This document shows, in pieces, positions 8,843-17,310 of a stretch of 64,000 nucleotides of DNA. The stretch is from DSWT01 sp035420085 (lineage in GTDB: Bacteria; Chloroflexota; Anaerolineae; B4-G1; SLSP01). Below the pieces are notes generated by a model that saw only the letters and a program-made list of their open reading frames with translations, was not told the DNA's origin and searched no databases. The DNA is taken from assembly GCA_035420085.1 (NCBI GenBank), contig DAOLUH010000009.1, positions 1 through 64,000 of the forward strand, written 5' to 3'. Positions within the stretch are counted from its first letter, which is position 1. Every line of letters begins with the position of its first letter. The position numbers and the translations under genes were made by a program.

Positions 8843-9229
8843 TCACTCGGCCAGGATTCTCTGTACGGTCTTGACGAGTACCTGCGGGCTGAATGGCATG
8901 AGGAGATAATGATCGGGGTAGAGTTTATTGATCATGTCGAAACATGTTTCGGGAACAAGGGTGGGGTTGAGGGCGCTGACAATGAGTACGCGCATGTCAC
9001 GGAGTTTTTCGTCGTTCTGCATTATCTGATAGAATTCACACCCGTTGATTTGTGGCCGCATCAGATTCTGGATAAAAAGATCAATGTGCTCGTGCCGCAG
9101 AATGGCAAGTGCAGCCTGGGGGTCGGACGTATAAAGGTGCTCATAGCCTGCGCGCACCAGGATGAGGTGGAGCAGGTTAAGAATTTCAGTCTCGGCATGT
9201 AAACTGAGGATTTTAACCACGTAAAGCAC
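8843..9229 (-). CDS. Stand-alone response-regulator receiver domain, phosphorylation site lost
   Basis: The 128-residue protein has the length and pattern of a CheY-like receiver without an output domain. The key residues are altered. The N-terminal acidic pair that binds magnesium is replaced (ILSLHAETE). The phospho-acceptor Asp is Asn (FIQNLMRPQINGCEF). The conserved Lys before Pro near the C-terminus is Met (LLMPFSP). The Ser/Thr position is kept in LIVSALN. It should therefore fold as a receiver but not accept phosphate in the normal way, and probably works by constitutive protein contacts. It is divergent from the LysM-PA14 gene. A minus-strand TATAAT at 9292-9287 may be its promoter. 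Confidence 0.82.
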   Translation of the reverse strand: MLYVVKILSLHAETEILNLLHLILVRAGYEHLYTSDPQAALAILRHEHIDLFIQNLMRPQINGCEFYQIMQNDEKLRDMRVLIVSALNPTLVPETCFDMINKLYPDHYLLMPFSPQVLVKTVQRILAE

Positions 9230-9355
9230 CTTTATTTGACGATGCAGAAAGAACTTTTTACTGTTTGAAGGTATTTAACCTTTCGCATTATACGCTAAAT
9301 GAGTAGAAAGTGTATAGGAGCTTGGTACCGCTACACTCAAAAAAAGTCTCATAAC

Positions 9356-9384
9356 TTGACCTTGTACGTTTCCGCGTATATTAT
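9356..9384 (+). promoter_or_regulatory. Sigma70-type promoter for the LysM-PA14 gene
   Basis: TTGACC (9356-9361), a 17-bp spacer and TATTAT (9379-9384) lie about 75 bases before the chosen start. Confidence 0.65.
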
Positions 9385-9460
9385 GTAATAAGAAGGGGCT
9401 AATTGTTGAGTTTGCGCAAGCTGTATGGAGAAGTCTGTAATTCGTTCAGGAGGTGCGATG

Positions 9461-10705
9461 ATGAAGAAAGTCTTGGTGATGCTATGTGTTGCGGCGATGT
9501 TGTTGTTAACAGTCGGTGAGGCGGCGGCGCGACCAATCCTATCCGGCGAGATTACGCATATTGTGCAGCCCGGGCAAAATCTATATGGCATTGCTCGCTA
9601 CTACGGTGTAGATGTCTGGGTATTGGCGCGCGCGAACAACATCGTCAATCCCAACTATATCTATGCAGGCCAGCGGTTAATCATTCCCGCCAAGCCGACG
9701 GTGCAGCCGCCTGCCGGCGTCTACATCGTGAAGGTGGGCGATACTCTGTACAGCATCGCGCGCCAATACGGGACGACGGCTTGGGCCATCGCGCAGGCCA
9801 ACGGCATCTACAACCTCAACTACATCTACGTGGGCCAGCGATTGCTGATCCCTGGCGCAGCGCCCGTCACCCCAACGCCGCCGCAACCGCAGCCATCGGG
9901 CAGCGGCGCCTGGCGCGGCGAGTATTTCAACGTCGCTGATCTATCGGGCGCGCCGGCCTTCGTGCGGAACGACCAGGCGGTGAATTTCCATTGGGGCCTG
10001 CGCTCGCCGGACACTCGACTGAACACGGACCATTTCTCGGTGCGGTGGACGCGCACGGTCAACTTCCGGGGGGGCGTATATCGCTTCACAGTGACGACCG
10101 ACGATGGCGCGCGTCTCTGGGTAGATGGCGCGCTCGTCATGGAGCAGTGGCGGGTGCAGCCGGAGACCACGTATCAGGCTGATCTCACGCTGACGCCCGG
10201 CAATCACTTTATCGTGATCGAATACTTTGACGACACCGGCAACGCGACGATTCAGTTCTCGTTTGTGCGCCTGGGGAACGTGCCGGTAGTGACGCCAACG
10301 CCTACAACCACGCCTGACCCGGCTGCCCCTGCCGAAGCGTGGTTGGGTGAGTACTTCGGCAACACCCAGTTGAGTGGCAAGCCCGTCGCTACTCGGATGG
10401 ATGGACAGATTGGCTTCGAGTGGGGGTTAGGGTCGCCTATCAGCGGTCTACCTGAGAACTACTTCGGGGTACGCTGGACGCGCAAAGTCTCTTTCTTCGA
10501 GGACAACTACGCCTTCTGCGCCATGGCTGATGACGGCGTGCGGCTGTATGTAGATGGTGTGCGGGTGATTGATGAATGGCACGCTTCTAACGCGCAATCG
10601 TACTGCGCCGAGGTAGACGTCACCAAAGGCGTTCATACCGTGATGGTTGAGTACTACGAAGACGGCGGCAACGCCTTGATCTACGTCTGGTGGGAGCGGC
10701 GCTAA
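9461..10705 (+). CDS. Secreted cell-wall protein with two LysM and two PA14-like domains
   Basis: AGGAGG precedes two adjacent ATGs (9458 and 9461); the second has the better spacing. The 414-residue product has a signal peptide (about 1-25) and LysM domains at about 33-75 (PGQNLYGIARYYGV) and 86-130 (VGDTLYSIARQYGT). A Pro/Thr linker leads to two homologous PA14-like beta-barrels (about 150-275 and 295-414), each with the D-D-G-x-R-L-x-V-D-G core (TTDDGARLWVDG and MADDGVRLYVDG). LysM binds peptidoglycan-type glycans. PA14 modules usually bind carbohydrate. It is likely a surface-anchored glycan-binding protein with no visible catalytic domain. A hairpin follows the stop codon. Confidence 0.9.
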   Translation: MKKVLVMLCVAAMLLLTVGEAAARPILSGEITHIVQPGQNLYGIARYYGVDVWVLARANNIVNPNYIYAGQRLIIPAKPTVQPPAGVYIVKVGDTLYSIARQYGTTAWAIAQANGIYNLNYIYVGQRLLIPGAAPVTPTPPQPQPSGSGAWRGEYFNVADLSGAPAFVRNDQAVNFHWGLRSPDTRLNTDHFSVRWTRTVNFRGGVYRFTVTTDDGARLWVDGALVMEQWRVQPETTYQADLTLTPGNHFIVIEYFDDTGNATIQFSFVRLGNVPVVTPTPTTTPDPAAPAEAWLGEYFGNTQLSGKPVATRMDGQIGFEWGLGSPISGLPENYFGVRWTRKVSFFEDNYAFCAMADDGVRLYVDGVRVIDEWHASNAQSYCAEVDVTKGVHTVMVEYYEDGGNALIYVWWERR

Positions 10706-10752
10706 TCGCTCCTGCCGGTTGACTTTTCCTCAAAAACAGGTATCACTACATA

Positions 10753-10777
10753 GGGGGGAGGGGATGCTTCTCCCCCC
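10753..10777 (+). terminator. Hairpin terminator after the LysM-PA14 gene
   Basis: GGGGGGAG pairs with CTCCCCCC across a 9-base loop, followed by ATTTCTG. The T-run is short, so strength is uncertain. Confidence 0.6.
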
Positions 10778-10815
10778 ATTTCTGTATTACCAGCCTGGTG
10801 AAGGGTGTGAGTGCT

Positions 10816-11970
10816 ATGAATATCGTGTTATTGTCACCCTATTTTCCGCCTAATTATTACCATTTTGCTATGGCGTTGCGTCGCAATGGCGTCAACGTCT
10901 TGGGACTCGGCGATGCTCCCTACGACCAGCTTGCCTATGAACTCCGCGCCGGTTTGGTGGAGTATTATCGTGTTGACGATCTCCATCAGTACGACGCGTT
11001 GGTGCGGGCATGTGGCTACTTCACCCACCGCTATGGCAAGTTGGATCGGATTGAATCACACAACGAATATTGGCTGGAAACCGACGCGCGGTTACGCACT
11101 GATTTCAATGTGCCCGGACCCAAAACGGCGGATATCGCCTGGGTCAAGCAGAAATCGAAGATGAAACAGGTCTTTGTCCAGGCCGGAATTGCCGTCGCCA
11201 GGGGACGTGTCGTACAGACGCTCCAAGATGCCGAGGCATTGATTGCCGAAGTGGGATACCCGGTCGTCGCCAAGCCGGATACCGGCGTCGGGGCCAATGC
11301 CACCTACAAGATCGCCGATGAAGCTGCTCTGGCGCGTTTCTTCGCCGAAAAACCGCCCATTGATTACATCATGGAGGAATTTGTCTCCGGCGCACTCTAC
11401 TCCTTTGACGGTTTGGTCAATCAGGAAGGCAAAATCGTCTTTTCGACCTCCCATTTCTTCAGCCAGGGCATTATGGAGATTGTCAACGCAGGGCTGGAAA
11501 TTTACTACTACTCGCTGCGCGACCTGCCGCCGGGTCTGGCGGACCTGGGAGAGCGCGCTGTTGCGGCTTTTGACCTGCGTGAGCGTTTCTTCCACATCGA
11601 ATTTTTCCAGCTTGCCGACGGCAGTTGGGTGGCGTTGGAAGTGAACATGCGCCCGCCCGGCGGATTGACTATGGATATGTTCAACTACGCCAATGACGTT
11701 AATCTCTACCAGGAATGGGCGAATATCGTAGCGTATAATTATTCGCGGGTCAATGCCACACGCCCATATCACTGCGCCTATGTCGGGCGCAAGTGGACAG
11801 TCAACCACCGGCTTTCGCATGATGAGGTGTTGCGTCTTTACGGCCCATGGATACCCTATCACGGCCCGATGAGCGAAGTTTTCTCGCCAGCTTTGGGGCA
11901 TTACGCCTATCTGCTCCGTTCGCCTGATCTCGCCGAGCTGCGTGAGATGATTGACGCTATATTGGCTTGA
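10816..11970 (+). CDS. ATP-grasp ligase-like protein
   Basis: ATG 10816 was chosen because the protein then opens with 'MNIVLLSPYFPP'; a GTG at 10798 is in frame. The 384-residue product has an N-terminal Rossmann-like region and an ATP-grasp fold. The fold shows 'GYPVVAKPDTGVGA' (about 145-160), the acidic 'YIMEEFVSGALYSFDG' and a metal-binding 'ALEVNMRPPGG' (about 274-284). Such enzymes activate a carboxylate as an acyl-phosphate and join it to an amine or thiol. The substrate cannot be read from the sequence. It heads an operon with an esterase (43-base gap) and argS. ATP-grasp ligase and esterase genes commonly pair, but the metabolite is unknown. Confidence 0.85.
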   Translation: MNIVLLSPYFPPNYYHFAMALRRNGVNVLGLGDAPYDQLAYELRAGLVEYYRVDDLHQYDALVRACGYFTHRYGKLDRIESHNEYWLETDARLRTDFNVPGPKTADIAWVKQKSKMKQVFVQAGIAVARGRVVQTLQDAEALIAEVGYPVVAKPDTGVGANATYKIADEAALARFFAEKPPIDYIMEEFVSGALYSFDGLVNQEGKIVFSTSHFFSQGIMEIVNAGLEIYYYSLRDLPPGLADLGERAVAAFDLRERFFHIEFFQLADGSWVALEVNMRPPGGLTMDMFNYANDVNLYQEWANIVAYNYSRVNATRPYHCAYVGRKWTVNHRLSHDEVLRLYGPWIPYHGPMSEVFSPALGHYAYLLRSPDLAELREMIDAILA

Positions 11971-12013
11971 TAGGGTGCCTAAAACGTTCGATTTTGTCGC
12001 GCCAGGGGAAACG

Positions 12014-12748
12014 ATGCAAGAAGAATACTACAAACGATGGAGCCAGAACCTTGACCGGGATATGGAATTCAAGGTTTACGGACACGCCGGTAAGCCGATC
12101 CTGGTCTTTCCCTCCGCCTGTGGCCGTTTCTACGAATTCGAGGATTTCGGGATGGTTGGAGCGGTCAGCCCGTTGATTGAGGACGGCAAAATCCGGCTCT
12201 ATACCGTGGACAGCGTTGACTGCGAAGCCTGGCTGGCGCACTGGATGTACCCCGGCGACCGCGGGCGACGCCACGACCAGTACGAGAATTATGTGCTGCG
12301 TGAATTCGTCCCATTTATGCGCGATCACAGCGGAACGACTGGCAGGTATATGACGACCGGATGCAGCATGGGCGCTTATCATGCGGCGAATTTTTTCTTC
12401 AAGCACCCGCAGCATTTCGACGGCGTCATCGCGTTGAGCGGTCTGTACGGGCCGGAATACTTTGTCGGCAACTATATGGATGACGCCGTCTACTTCAACT
12501 TCCCGCTGTGCTATCTGCCGCGCCTGACCGATCCGACATACCTGGAATTGTATCGCCAGAGCCGGATCATCATCTGTGTGGGGCAGGGAGCGTGGGAAGA
12601 AGACAGCCTGCGCGAAACGCGCGCGCTCGAAGCCGATCTGCAGGTTTTGGTTGTTCCGGCTTGGGTTGATTATTGGGGCGCGGATGTCAATCATGACTGG
12701 CCCTGGTGGCGCAAGCAATTACCTTATTTTTTGGAGAAATGTTTATGA
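12014..12748 (+). CDS. Alpha/beta-hydrolase fold esterase (esterase D-like)
   Basis: The start at 12014 follows AGGGGA and gives the usual family opening 'MQEEYYKRWS', followed by 'DMEFKVYGHAGKPILVFP'; the open frame extends to 11951. The 244-residue protein has the nucleophile elbow GCSMGAYHA with Ser near 119, a likely catalytic Asp in the C-terminal part and His in DVNHDWPWW (about 230). The family includes putative esterases similar to esterase D and mycolyltransferases. It has no signal peptide. Its last four bases overlap the argS start (ATGA), so the two are probably translationally coupled. Its pairing with the upstream ATP-grasp gene suggests hydrolysis or transfer of the product of that ligase. 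Confidence 0.85.
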   Translation: MQEEYYKRWSQNLDRDMEFKVYGHAGKPILVFPSACGRFYEFEDFGMVGAVSPLIEDGKIRLYTVDSVDCEAWLAHWMYPGDRGRRHDQYENYVLREFVPFMRDHSGTTGRYMTTGCSMGAYHAANFFFKHPQHFDGVIALSGLYGPEYFVGNYMDDAVYFNFPLCYLPRLTDPTYLELYRQSRIIICVGQGAWEEDSLRETRALEADLQVLVVPAWVDYWGADVNHDWPWWRKQLPYFLEKCL

Positions 12749-14463
12749 TGGATCAGCCAACTTTCGTTGCCGTCCCGCTGCGTGAACGCATCGCCGACCT
12801 CGTCCGCGTTGGGCTGCGGGACGTACAGGCATCTGGCGCTCTACCGGCCTTTGCTATGCCTGAGATCATCCCTGTTGACCAAAGCCGCCACGAGGCGCAC
12901 GGCGATTATGCGTCGCCGGTGTGCATGGGACTGGCGAAGGTGCTGCGTCGCCCGCCCATGCAGATTGCGCAGGCCGTGGCGCGGCACATTCCCACCGCGG
13001 ATTTCGTCGCCCAGATAGAGGTTGCGCCGCCAGGCTACCTCAACTTTGCGCTTTCGACCGACTGGCTCGTGCGACAAGTCCCGGTGATTCTTGCGGCGGG
13101 AGAAGCGTGGGGGAACGTGGCGCTGGGCAGCGGCAAGCGCGCGCAGGTCGAGTTCGTCAGCGCCAATCCGACCGGGCCGATCACGATTGGCTCGGCGCGC
13201 AACGCCGTCATCGGGGATACGCTGGCCTCGGTGTTGGCGGCGGCGGGCTATGCCGTGGAGCGCGAGTATTACGTCAACGACGCGGGATCGAAGGTGCGCA
13301 ACTTCGGCGCGAGCATCTTCGCGCGTTACGCCCAGGCGCTTGGCGCAGATGTCCCTTTCCCCGAACAAGGCTATCCTGCCGCTTACGTGACCGAATTGGC
13401 GCAGCGTGCGCGTGAAGAATTCGGCGACCGCTATCTCACACACGACCGCGATGCAGCGGTGCGCGCGCTCGGTGTATGGGGCATCGCCAGAATTCTTGAC
13501 GGCGTGCGCGACGACCTGGCGCAGTTGCGCGTCCACTTCGATACCTGGTTCAGCGAGAAGTCGCTCTACGAGAGCGGTTTATTCGAGCAGATGATGGAGA
13601 AATTGCGCGGCGCGGGCTATATCGTCGAGCACGATGACGCCACGTGGTTCCGCCACCCGGATTTGGAGAAAGATGCCGTGCTGATTCGCTCGCCGCAGGT
13701 CATCCCCAACCCAGAGGATCGCCCGACCTACCTGGCGTCGGATATCCCCTACCTGTGGAACAAGATCGTCGAACGCGGCTTCGACAAGGCCGTTTACGTG
13801 TGGGGCGCGGATCACCACGGCGATGTCCCCCGCGTGCAAGCGGCAGCGCGGGCACTCGGCGTAGATGTGAACCGGCTGGTGTTTATCATCTACCAGATGG
13901 TGACGCTTCTGCGCGGCGGGCAGGAAGTCCGCATGTCCAAAAGCTCCGGCGAATTCGTCACCCTGCGTGAGCTGGTGGATGAGGTCGGACCAGACCCGAT
14001 CCGCTTTATGATGCTCACCCGCACGGTGGATGTCACGCTGGACTTCGACCTTGACCTGGCCGTGGAGCAGTCGGATCGCAATCCCGTCTACTACGTGCAG
14101 TACGCGCACACGCGCATCGCTGGCGTGCTGCGCAAAGCCGCCGAGGAAGGCTGCGACCTCGACGCGCTCGGCGATCCTGCCTTGCTCATGCATCCGAGCG
14201 AGCTGGCGCTCATCCGCAAGATGCTGGCACTGCCCGAAGTCATCACTCTGGCGGCGAACAGCATGGCGCCGCACTACCTGACGTTCTACGCGACCGAGCT
14301 GGCGTCGCTGTTCCACGTCTTTTACCGCGACTGCCGCATCGTCTCCACCGCGCCCGAAGACGCGGCATTGACCCAGGCGCGGCTGATGCTGTCGCGCGCC
14401 GCGCAGCATGTCCTCGCCCGCGTCCTGCATCTCATGGGCATGGACGCCCCCGAACGTATGTAA
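12745..14463 (+). CDS. argS: Arginyl-tRNA synthetase
   Basis: The 572-residue class I synthetase starts at 12745, overlapping the esterase stop by four bases. It has the N-terminal Add1 domain (about 10-110), the catalytic Rossmann fold, a clear KMSKS-type loop (VRMSKSSGEF, about 396) and the C-terminal DALR anticodon-binding domain (about 450-572). The HIGH signature is unusual: the site reads NPTGPITIGSARN, so both His residues normally seen as H-V-G-H are Thr and Ser. The following 'NAVIGDTL' and 'REYYVNDAG' regions are conserved. The enzyme is otherwise complete and is presumably the cell's ArgRS, though a paralogue elsewhere cannot be excluded. Its coupling to an ATP-grasp/esterase pair is atypical. 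Confidence 0.93.
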   Translation: MMDQPTFVAVPLRERIADLVRVGLRDVQASGALPAFAMPEIIPVDQSRHEAHGDYASPVCMGLAKVLRRPPMQIAQAVARHIPTADFVAQIEVAPPGYLNFALSTDWLVRQVPVILAAGEAWGNVALGSGKRAQVEFVSANPTGPITIGSARNAVIGDTLASVLAAAGYAVEREYYVNDAGSKVRNFGASIFARYAQALGADVPFPEQGYPAAYVTELAQRAREEFGDRYLTHDRDAAVRALGVWGIARILDGVRDDLAQLRVHFDTWFSEKSLYESGLFEQMMEKLRGAGYIVEHDDATWFRHPDLEKDAVLIRSPQVIPNPEDRPTYLASDIPYLWNKIVERGFDKAVYVWGADHHGDVPRVQAAARALGVDVNRLVFIIYQMVTLLRGGQEVRMSKSSGEFVTLRELVDEVGPDPIRFMMLTRTVDVTLDFDLDLAVEQSDRNPVYYVQYAHTRIAGVLRKAAEEGCDLDALGDPALLMHPSELALIRKMLALPEVITLAANSMAPHYLTFYATELASLFHVFYRDCRIVSTAPEDAALTQARLMLSRAAQHVLARVLHLMGMDAPERM

Positions 14464-14466
14464 TCT

Positions 14467-14529
14467 CGGTAGACGCTAGGCGGTAGACAGGGCTTGCTCC
14501 CCGTCTACCGTCTACAGTCTACTGCTACT
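14467..14529. repeat. Heptad repeat tract with inverted symmetry
   Basis: Nine 7-bp units run in phase: CGGTAGA-type units on the left and CGTCTAC or AGTCTAC units on the right. The halves are complementary, so the tract can fold into a hairpin (stem CGGTAGAC with GTCTACCG plus a GGG/CCC extension). It fills the argS-dcd gap and may end argS transcription. Confidence 0.75.
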
Positions 14530-14552
14530 TTACACAAGGAGCCACACAATTT

Positions 14553-15113
14553 ATGGGACTCAAACCCGACCACTGGATTCGCAAAATGGCGTTGGAATAT
14601 CAAATGATTGATCCATTTTTCGATGGGCAAAAACGTAATGGGGTGATCTCTTACGGCCTGTCCTCGTATGGCTACGACATTCGCGTTGCCAATGAGTTCA
14701 AAGTGTTTACTTCCGGGGTAGGGGACCTGGCGGTGGTTGACCCTAAGCACATTGACACGCGCGCGATGGTTGATTTTGTGGGCGATATTTGTATCATCCC
14801 GCCGAATTCCTTCGCCCTCGCACGTAGTCTTGAATATATGCGTATGCCGCGCAACGTGCTCGGGGCCGTTCTGGGTAAAAGCACGTACGCACGTTGCGGC
14901 ATCGTGACGAATTTTACCCCTTTGGAGCCGGGCTGGCATGGCTACATCACCATCGAGATCAGTAACACGACCCCACTCCCGGCGAAGATCTACGCCAATG
15001 AAGGCATCGCGCAAGTGCTCTTCTTCGAAGGCGACGAGCCGTGCGAAATCTCCTACGCCGATAAGCATGGCAAATACCAGGGTCAGCAAGGCGTCGTGCT
15101 CCCTCGGCTGTGA
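14553..15113 (+). CDS. dcd: dCTP deaminase
   Basis: The 186-residue trimeric dUTPase-fold enzyme deaminates dCTP to dUTP and so feeds dTMP synthesis. The family signature is clear: GYDIRVANEF near 42-51, 'LGKSTYARCGI' near 109-119, with the Arg and Ser that bind the triphosphate, and 'TPLEPGWHGYITIEI' with the catalytic Glu near 137. 'PAKIYANEGIAQVLFF' follows. The length matches single-function dCTP deaminases. The ORF starts after 'ACAAGGAGCC'. It lies between two repeat tracts and does not appear to form an operon. Confidence 0.95.
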   Translation: MGLKPDHWIRKMALEYQMIDPFFDGQKRNGVISYGLSSYGYDIRVANEFKVFTSGVGDLAVVDPKHIDTRAMVDFVGDICIIPPNSFALARSLEYMRMPRNVLGAVLGKSTYARCGIVTNFTPLEPGWHGYITIEISNTTPLPAKIYANEGIAQVLFFEGDEPCEISYADKHGKYQGQQGVVLPRL

Positions 15114-15114
15114 G

Positions 15115-15177
15115 TTGAGTGGGGGAGTGAGGAGTAGGGGGGTGAGGGAGTGAGGAGTAGGGGAGTGTATAGGAGTA
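15115..15177. repeat. G-rich near-heptad repeat tract
   Basis: About 60 bases of imperfect units such as GGAGTGA and GGAGTAG begin directly after the dcd stop codon. Together with the next tract it fills almost all of the dcd-WD40 gap. Confidence 0.65.
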
Positions 15178-15199
15178 GCTATCTCCCTTCTCAAACCAT

Positions 15200-15269
15200 A
15201 ATTCGCAACTCTTAACTCTTAACTCTTAACTCATAACTTGCAACTCATAACTCGCAACTCGTAATTCGC
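15200..15269. repeat. Ten in-phase heptad repeats (AACTCNN family)
   Basis: Ten consecutive 7-bp units, including AACTCTT, AACTCAT and AACTCGC, run in perfect phase. The last ends one base before the ATG at 15271. The same words recur at 42483-42559. Confidence 0.85.
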
Positions 15270-15270
15270 T

Positions 15271-17295
15271 ATGAAGCTACGTATCGCTCTTTTTCTCACG
15301 ATACTCGCATCGCTGGTGTGCGTTCTGGCGCTGCCGTTGTGGATCGCGCGTTATGCGTTGTTGACGCCGGACTTTTACCGGCGTCTGCTGCGCGAGAGCG
15401 ACTTCATCGCGCATGTGAACGCCGCTCTGGCCGACGATCTTCCGCGCCGCATCCCTGAAGCAGCATGGTCGCCCTGGATTCCCCGCGAGCCTGCCTCGCT
15501 GCGCTCATTGTTCGACTACGTGTTGCCGTCGTCGGACGTGGAGGCGCTGCTGGCGCGCGTAGGGCCAGCATGGGCGGCGTGGGCGCTAGGTGAGGCCCCG
15601 GCGCCAGAACGTTTGACGCCGGAAGTCGTGCGGGTTCTCTCCGGCGACCAGGGGACGAATATCCGCGCTTTTCTGTGGCGGGCGTTGCCCTCCTGTGATG
15701 TGGCGGCGCCGCCCGCCTGCATCCCGCTTGATCCTGGCGCGCACTCCGCGGTGGGGCAACAGCAACAAGCGTGGTGGGATAGTTTCGCCGGTGAATTTAT
15801 CGCCTGGTTCGACGCCGCCGAAGCGCACACCATTGCGGCGTGGCAGACGCCGGTGTGGTTGCGTTGGCTATGGTATGCGCCCCTTGTCGCGTTGCTTTTC
15901 GCCATTACTGCCCTTGTTTTGATGTCTGACCGCAAGCGTTGGGTCTGTATCAGCATCCCGTTGCTCACCACAGGTTTGATTGTCGGCGGGTTGGGGGCGG
16001 CGGCGCTGCTGGGTTGGCTGTCGCCGCCGGATATTCGCGCACTCACCGGTGTGCCGTTTTCAGTGGAAACGGTTGCCGTGTTCGTTTCATTGTGGCCGGC
16101 GCTGATGCGTGTGATCGGGCCAGTCTTGGTGATCGGCGGCGCGACGGCATTGGCGCTGGGGTTGGTTTGGTCGGTGTTGGTGTTTGAGGGCTGGATCGCC
16201 AAAGGGATCACGGCGGCGGTCGCGTTCCTGGTATTGTGGGGCGGGGCGCAATTCTACCCGAATTCGTTTTTGACGCCAGTAGCAGCGCTTCCTGTGTCAA
16301 TGGCTGAGGCGACACCCACGCCCTGGCCCACCTTCACCAGCACACCAACGTTGACGCCGACGCCGTACTACTGGCCCGTGGAAGCCGGGACGCCCGCGCC
16401 GACGCCATCCGGCGCATTGCAGGCCGATGCACAGCGACTCGGTTGCCTTCACCATGACGAGACGCCTGTTTTGGCTGTGACTGTCGCCGACGGTGAAATA
16501 CGCGCGCTGCACGCCGAATTGACTCGCCATTATCGTTATTCGACGTTGCAGCCGTCAACGCACGTGACGCACCCGCTGACGTTCACGACATTCGCGTTAG
16601 CGGAGGCCGGTACGGAGATCGCCGTCGCACGCGAACGCAACCTGTACATTTATGCCTTCCCCTCGTGGGAGCGGGCGTTGCGCAGCCGGGTCTCTACCTT
16701 TTCGCGTATTCAAACGCTGACCTATGCCGTCGGACAGCAACAGCTTATCCTGGGATTGGAAAATGGCTATTTGTGGGTCGTCAACCCGGCGACCGGCGCC
16801 ATTGTCTGGCTGCTCAACGCGGGCGACAATCCGGTGACGGCGCTGGCGGCGCATCCGGAGCAGCCCCTCGCGCTTTCCGGCAACGCCGATGGCGTGGTTC
16901 GTTTGTGGGATATGGCGAATGGCGCACAGATTGCCGCCTTCGAGGGACATGGTGCGGCGGTACGATTTCTCGCCTTCGCGCCACACACTGAACGCGCCAT
17001 TTCCGTGGATGCAGACGGGCAATGGATTGTCTGGGATGTAGCGCAGCGGACGCTACTGCGCCAACGGACTCCCACGTTGACCGGCGCGCTATCCGTCTTG
17101 CTGTGGACAGAAAACGGCATTGTAGGCGGCACAACGGCCGGCGACTTGCTCTTTGTGGATGAGAATCTATCCATAGACCGCGTCCCGGTCTCTGGCGCTG
17201 CCATCACGTCCATGACGGTGGACGCCTCTGGCGCAGCCCTCATCGGCTTCGACACCGGCGAAATCTGTCTCTGGGGCGTCCTTGACTTACCGTAA
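15271..17295 (+). CDS. Membrane protein with C-terminal WD40-type propeller
   Basis: The 674-residue protein begins with a membrane segment (about 5-27), then a soluble region of about 160 residues. Three or four further membrane segments follow (about 196-340). A Pro/Thr linker with TPTPWPTFTSTPTLTPTP-like text (about 347-385) leads to a propeller domain (about 390-674). WD40 features are visible in 'GNADGVVRLWDMANGAQIAAF' and 'ISVDADGQWIVWD'. The propeller probably lies outside the membrane and makes protein contacts. There is no recognisable ribosome site: the AACTC heptad tract runs up to the start codon. The soluble first domain and the role of the protein are not recognised. The small gap to the nuclease gene at 17311 suggests co-transcription. 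Confidence 0.8.
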   Translation: MKLRIALFLTILASLVCVLALPLWIARYALLTPDFYRRLLRESDFIAHVNAALADDLPRRIPEAAWSPWIPREPASLRSLFDYVLPSSDVEALLARVGPAWAAWALGEAPAPERLTPEVVRVLSGDQGTNIRAFLWRALPSCDVAAPPACIPLDPGAHSAVGQQQQAWWDSFAGEFIAWFDAAEAHTIAAWQTPVWLRWLWYAPLVALLFAITALVLMSDRKRWVCISIPLLTTGLIVGGLGAAALLGWLSPPDIRALTGVPFSVETVAVFVSLWPALMRVIGPVLVIGGATALALGLVWSVLVFEGWIAKGITAAVAFLVLWGGAQFYPNSFLTPVAALPVSMAEATPTPWPTFTSTPTLTPTPYYWPVEAGTPAPTPSGALQADAQRLGCLHHDETPVLAVTVADGEIRALHAELTRHYRYSTLQPSTHVTHPLTFTTFALAEAGTEIAVARERNLYIYAFPSWERALRSRVSTFSRIQTLTYAVGQQQLILGLENGYLWVVNPATGAIVWLLNAGDNPVTALAAHPEQPLALSGNADGVVRLWDMANGAQIAAFEGHGAAVRFLAFAPHTERAISVDADGQWIVWDVAQRTLLRQRTPTLTGALSVLLWTENGIVGGTTAGDLLFVDENLSIDRVPVSGAAITSMTVDASGAALIGFDTGEICLWGVLDLP

Positions 17296-17310
17296 AATAA
17301 CGAGGTCTTT

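Noticed and set aside
15200..15269. Heptad tract as a possible CRISPR array
   Set aside because: Units are 7 bases with no spacers between them, and no cas gene is in the window.
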